From: Patescibacteria group bacterium
GTDB lineage: Bacteria; Patescibacteriota; Saccharimonadia; Saccharimonadales; CAIOMD01
NCBI GenBank assembly: GCA_025453305.1
Contig: JALOQO010000017.1
Location: 1 to 16,521, forward strand
Reading direction: 5' to 3'
Length of the DNA: 16,521 nt
How positions within the stretch are numbered: position 1 is the first letter of the stretch; each line of letters opens with the position of its first letter. The position numbers and the translations under genes are program-made. Under the pieces are notes generated by a model. The model was not told the DNA's origin, made no database searches, and saw only the letters and a program-made list of their open reading frames with translations. Below are positions 13,030 to 16,521 of this stretch, piece by piece.

Positions 13030-14157
13030 ATGGCAGAATATAAAGTAATCCAAGATGTAGAAGCAGAAGATAAGATTATAGGTAGCTTAAGTTTAAAGCA
13101 ACTTATTTTTGCTGCTATAGCGGTAGCTATAGCTTTTTTGGGTTTTAGGATATTTATGCTGGTAGGTAATATTTTTATATTTATTCCTTTTTTGCCATTT
13201 ATTATAGTTTTTGGACTTTTAGCAGCACCCCTGGGTAGGCAGCAATCTACCGAGCTATGGCTAGCCGCGCAAGTGCATTTTTATACCAAGCCTCGTAAGC
13301 GCATTTGGGATCAAAGCGATATAAAGCAGCTAGTACATATAACCGTTCCTAGAAAAATCGAAAAACAATACACCGACGGTTTAAACCAAGGTCAGGTAAA
13401 AAGCCGAATAAGCGCCCTAGCAACAGCTATGGACTCTAGAGGCCAAGCAATTTTACACCCAATGCAAATAAGCGACTATACCAATGGTAATTATGGCCGA
13501 ATCATAGAATCTAAAGTTAATAAAAGTAGGGTAGATTTAGACATTAAACCAGGTGATGACATACTAGATGCCAATAATTCTACTTCTCAAAATTTTTCTA
13601 AATTATTACAAGAATCAGACAAAAACCATAAACAAAAAATTATAGAAGACTTAAAAAAGCCCAAACCAGCCAATCCCGCAAAAGATCAAGATAATACCGT
13701 ATGGTTTACGCAAACCACCGATCAAATAATAGATACCCCAAAAGATATATCTATAGCCAACTATGCTGGTTTCGCCCCCGAACCACAAGCAAAAATAGTA
13801 TCCTTACCAGCAAACAAGGCAGCAGAAGAAACAGAAGAAGACAAAGCCATTTTAAAAAATAACCGTGCATTATCAACCGAAAAATTCAGAAATCCACACC
13901 ATAAAGTTGTCCCAACGCCAGAACAAATTGCCGCACAACAAGAGCAAGATAAGCTAGATCAAGAAATTCAAAATAAAGCTAAACAAGCAAGACAAAAAAG
14001 ACTACAAGATAACAAACCCAAGACAGGACTAACAAAGACTGATACAATAGAACTTGCTTATGATAATAATTTATCGGTGTCATCTGTACAACATTTAGCC
14101 GATAGAAAAGCTGCTAAGCAAAAAAGCCCAAGCGAAGTAGTTGTAAAATTACATTAG
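13030..14157 (+). CDS. PrgI-family T4SS membrane protein with a long charged tail
   Basis: The first about 95 residues match the PrgI family: MAEYKVIQDVEAEDKIIGSL, two transmembrane helices (about 24-40 and 43-66), then LGRQQSTELWLAAQVHFYTKP and IWDQSD. PrgI-type proteins of Gram-positive and CPR conjugation systems sit in the membrane next to VirB4 and are thought to take the VirB3 place. Here the family domain (usually about 100-150 residues in all) is followed by some 280 residues rich in Lys, Gln, Asp and Pro, low in hydrophobics and probably disordered, with a basic Gln/Lys stretch near 300-335. Function of the tail is unknown. The next gene starts 30 bases on. Confidence 0.85.
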   Translation: MAEYKVIQDVEAEDKIIGSLSLKQLIFAAIAVAIAFLGFRIFMLVGNIFIFIPFLPFIIVFGLLAAPLGRQQSTELWLAAQVHFYTKPRKRIWDQSDIKQLVHITVPRKIEKQYTDGLNQGQVKSRISALATAMDSRGQAILHPMQISDYTNGNYGRIIESKVNKSRVDLDIKPGDDILDANNSTSQNFSKLLQESDKNHKQKIIEDLKKPKPANPAKDQDNTVWFTQTTDQIIDTPKDISIANYAGFAPEPQAKIVSLPANKAAEETEEDKAILKNNRALSTEKFRNPHHKVVPTPEQIAAQQEQDKLDQEIQNKAKQARQKRLQDNKPKTGLTKTDTIELAYDNNLSVSSVQHLADRKAAKQKSPSEVVVKLH

Positions 14158-14187
14158 CATTTTTTAGGTTTAATAAAAGTATATAAA

Positions 14188-15012
14188 ATGCCACCCGAGC
14201 CACCACAGCCAGAACCAAGCCAATTGACTCAACCGCCAATAGGTGCAGCTGCTCCTATAGTGCCTACACCCGCCAGCGGTGGTCAAGCAAAAGGTAACCC
14301 CAATAGCACCCAAAACACCTTACAAATTGCCGAAATAAGAGACGGTGTTGTGATTATGAATGACGGATCTTTTAGGGCTGTTCTGCAAATTCAAAGCATA
14401 AATTACGATCTTATGAGTGGCGAGGAAAAAGAGGCTGTAGAATACGCCTACCAAAGTTTTTTAAACTCACTTTATTTTGAAATTCAAATAGTAGTTAAAT
14501 CTTCTAAAATAGATATCCGGCCTTATTTAGATAAACTAGACAAAATTAGATCAGAACACGACAATATGCTACTAGCCGTACTGATGGACGATTATCTTAA
14601 TTATATTGCTAATTTAGCCGAACAAACCAACATTATGGATAAGAAATTTTTTGTAGTAATACCGTTTTATAGCAATTTAGACACCCGAAAAGTAGCCCAA
14701 GCTAGCAAGGGGCTTATAGAAACAATTTTTGGCAAAAAAGAACAAGTGGTAACAATAGACGAAAACATACTTGAAACGGGCAAAACAGAGCTTAAAAACC
14801 GCGCTCAAACCGTACTGGCCGGCCTAAACGGCTGTGGCGTGCAGGGTGTATCATTAAACACCCAAGAACTTATAGAACTATATTATGATTTTTATAATCC
14901 AGACACAGCTACTCACCAAAAATTAATTAACTTTAGCAACCTTACGGCGCCGATTATCGAAAAGGGTGAAGGTAGCGCATATCAACCTAACCTAGAAAAA
15001 GAGGTGGTGTAA
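14188..15012 (+). CDS. Free-standing VirB4 N-terminal-domain protein (TraC-like)
   Basis: A 274-residue protein. Residues 1-40 are Pro/Gln-rich (PPEPPQPEPSQ...) and flexible. From about 45 the sequence (DGVVIMNDGSFRAVLQIQSI, then NYDLMSGEEKEAVEYAYQSF) resembles the N-terminal domain of Gram-positive VirB4/TraE-type proteins, which open with a similar mixed beta-alpha region. It has no Walker motif. It ends two bases before the ATPase gene begins (GAGGTGGTG within its last codons acts as the ribosome binding site for the next start). I infer that VirB4 is split into two chains here, a non-catalytic membrane-docking subunit and the ATPase. No transmembrane helix is visible. Confidence 0.75.
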   Translation: MPPEPPQPEPSQLTQPPIGAAAPIVPTPASGGQAKGNPNSTQNTLQIAEIRDGVVIMNDGSFRAVLQIQSINYDLMSGEEKEAVEYAYQSFLNSLYFEIQIVVKSSKIDIRPYLDKLDKIRSEHDNMLLAVLMDDYLNYIANLAEQTNIMDKKFFVVIPFYSNLDTRKVAQASKGLIETIFGKKEQVVTIDENILETGKTELKNRAQTVLAGLNGCGVQGVSLNTQELIELYYDFYNPDTATHQKLINFSNLTAPIIEKGEGSAYQPNLEKEVV

Positions 15013-15014
15013 AT

Positions 15015-16521
15015 ATGGGATTATTTGGCAAAAAACAAACCACCGATCCATCACAACAAGCACAAATGCAAGTTGTACAAGATCAAGAAAACATTAAAGT
15101 GGCCTTTGACAAAGGTATAACCGCCTTAAGAGATTTTATTGCACCCAGTAGTATCGAATATTTTAGCAATTATTTTCAGATAGGCACTAGGTTTGCCAGA
15201 ACCTATTATGTTTACGGCTATCCAAGGCAAATATTTACCGGTTGGTTAAGTGGTTTTATTAATATAGACGAGGTAGTGGATCTATCGATGTATATCTACC
15301 CAGTCGAAAGCGAAGTCGTGCTTAATAACTTGCGCAAAAAAGTATCCCAGCTAGAGGCCGGTATACAGATAGACTCCGAACATGGCAGAGTTAGAGACCC
15401 GGCAAAGCAGGCAGCCATACAAGACGCCGAAGAACTAAGAGATAAACTACAGGTGGGCGAAGAACACTTTTTTAGATTTGGATTTTATTTTACGGTTTAC
15501 GGAGAATCAAAAGAAGAGCTTGATTTTGTAAGCCACAAAATAGAATCTATGTTAGGCCAACAACTAATATACAGCAAACCAGCTACAGCCCAGCAAGAGC
15601 AAGGTTTAAATAGCACAATTCCGCAGTTCACCGATCACCTTAAAATTAGACGAAACATGAACACCGGCGCTATCAGTACAAGCTTTCCTTTTACCAGTGC
15701 TGATCTTAGCGATAACCACGGCATTTTATATGGTGTAAATATGCATAATAGCGGTTTGGTAATTTTTGATAGATTTAGCCTAGAAAACGGCAATAGTGTT
15801 GTTTTTGCCAAATCTGGCGCTGGTAAAAGCTTTACTGTTAAGCTAGAAGCCTTGCGCAGTTTAATGCTAGGCACCGATGTTTTTATAATAGACCCAGAAA
15901 ACGAATACGAAAAAATGGCAGAGGCAGTTGGCGGGAGCTATGTTAAGCTTAACTTAAACTCACCAACCAGAATTAACCCTTTTGATTTACCAGGTGTACT
16001 AGAAGAAGATAAAGACAATGCTCTTAGAAGTAATCTTGTAACTTTGCATGGTTTGTTAAGACTAATGATGGGTGGGGCGCAAGTTCAAATTGCCGGTGGC
16101 CAAGGTGGTGCAGCATCAACACCCGTTTTAGAACCCGAACAAGAAGCAGATTTAGACGCCGCACTACTAGAAACCTATGCTAAAGCCGGTATTACTACCG
16201 ACCCACTTACCCATAATAGCCAGCCACCAACAATTAATGATTTATACGATGTTCTTTTGCATATGGGGGGGACCGGCCCACAGCTAGCCCAAAGGTTGCG
16301 CAAATACACCACCGGTACATTTAGCGGCTTGTTTAGCCAACAAAGTAATGTTGATATTAACAACCCATTTGTAGTATTTAATATCAGAGATCTAGAAGAC
16401 GAACTGCGGCCTGTTGCAATGTATATAGTGCTTAATTTTATCTGGAACAAAACCAAAAAAGACCGCAAAAAAAGAATTTTAATTGTAGACGAAGCTTGGC
16501 AGTTAATGAAGTACGAAGACA
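15015..16521 (+). CDS. virB4: VirB4/TraC-family ATPase (3' end outside window)
   Basis: Energiser ATPase of the T4SS. The frame is open from ATG 15015 to the window edge (502 codons, no stop). Residues 1-30 are polar (MGLFGKKQTTDPSQQ). The N-part (about 40-250) includes FARTYYVYGYPRQIFTGW, typical of VirB4 just before the ATPase domain. Walker A is AKSGAGKS (265-272), followed by IIDPENEYE (about 291-299) and RINPFDLPG. Walker B is RILIVDEAWQL, with Asp 492 and Glu 493. GPQLAQRLRKYTTGTFSGLF precedes it. All nucleotide-binding residues visible so far are intact. It starts two bases after the stop of the VirB4 N-domain gene. Confidence 0.95.
   Translation, partial: MGLFGKKQTTDPSQQAQMQVVQDQENIKVAFDKGITALRDFIAPSSIEYFSNYFQIGTRFARTYYVYGYPRQIFTGWLSGFINIDEVVDLSMYIYPVESEVVLNNLRKKVSQLEAGIQIDSEHGRVRDPAKQAAIQDAEELRDKLQVGEEHFFRFGFYFTVYGESKEELDFVSHKIESMLGQQLIYSKPATAQQEQGLNSTIPQFTDHLKIRRNMNTGAISTSFPFTSADLSDNHGILYGVNMHNSGLVIFDRFSLENGNSVVFAKSGAGKSFTVKLEALRSLMLGTDVFIIDPENEYEKMAEAVGGSYVKLNLNSPTRINPFDLPGVLEEDKDNALRSNLVTLHGLLRLMMGGAQVQIAGGQGGAASTPVLEPEQEADLDAALLETYAKAGITTDPLTHNSQPPTINDLYDVLLHMGGTGPQLAQRLRKYTTGTFSGLFSQQSNVDINNPFVVFNIRDLEDELRPVAMYIVLNFIWNKTKKDRKKRILIVDEAWQLMKYED

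Overview
The window looks like chromosomal DNA of an AT-rich, small-genome bacterium of the Patescibacteria (CPR), most likely Candidatus Saccharibacteria (TM7) or a close relative. The lineage is inferred. It rests on a run of small VirB2-like pilin paralogs of the CPR type, a PrgI-type protein followed by a VirB4 split into two genes, small membrane proteins with no wider recognisable family, and sparse Shine-Dalgarno sites. UGA is used as a stop codon, as in the ATGA junctions of the pilin operon. This argues against the Gracilibacteria/Absconditabacteria code, where UGA is glycine.

Left part (1-5530) is a tRNA-rich region with repeated insertion scars. It opens with the C-terminal part of a large serine recombinase whose last codons lie inside tRNA-Ser(CGA), as expected if a mobile element sits in the 3' end of that gene. 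Next come a GDSAGG hydrolase-like protein, a decayed P-loop kinase, a RelB/RelE-type toxin-antitoxin pair on a nearly leaderless promoter, tRNA-Arg(GCG) with direct and inverted copies of its 3' end, a pair of small membrane-protein genes, a small reading frame broken by a stop codon, and tRNA-Ser(UGA) and tRNA-Ser(GCU), with a duplicated tRNA-Ser(GCU) tail between them.

Middle part (5780-7100) holds a ComF-like phosphoribosyltransferase with no canonical start codon, and a divergently transcribed small heat-shock protein (Hsp20) gene that is frameshifted in the middle of its crystallin domain. A bidirectional terminator separates this from the secretion locus.

Right part (7100-16521) is a type IV secretion (T4SS) locus in two divergent arms. 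The minus arm is a tightly coupled run of six pilin-like genes, each with two hydrophobic helices around a short polar turn; five of the six have a signal peptide and paired cysteines outside the membrane. The plus arm encodes a 953-residue VirB6-like polytopic protein with a large outer N-domain and a long hydrophilic tail, a PrgI-family protein with a long charged tail, a free-standing VirB4 N-domain protein, and the VirB4 ATPase, which runs off the right edge. Together these could form the membrane channel, its energiser and a mixed pilus, with a likely role in contact, DNA transfer or uptake. The nearby ComF-like gene fits DNA uptake, but the substrate cannot be read from the sequence.
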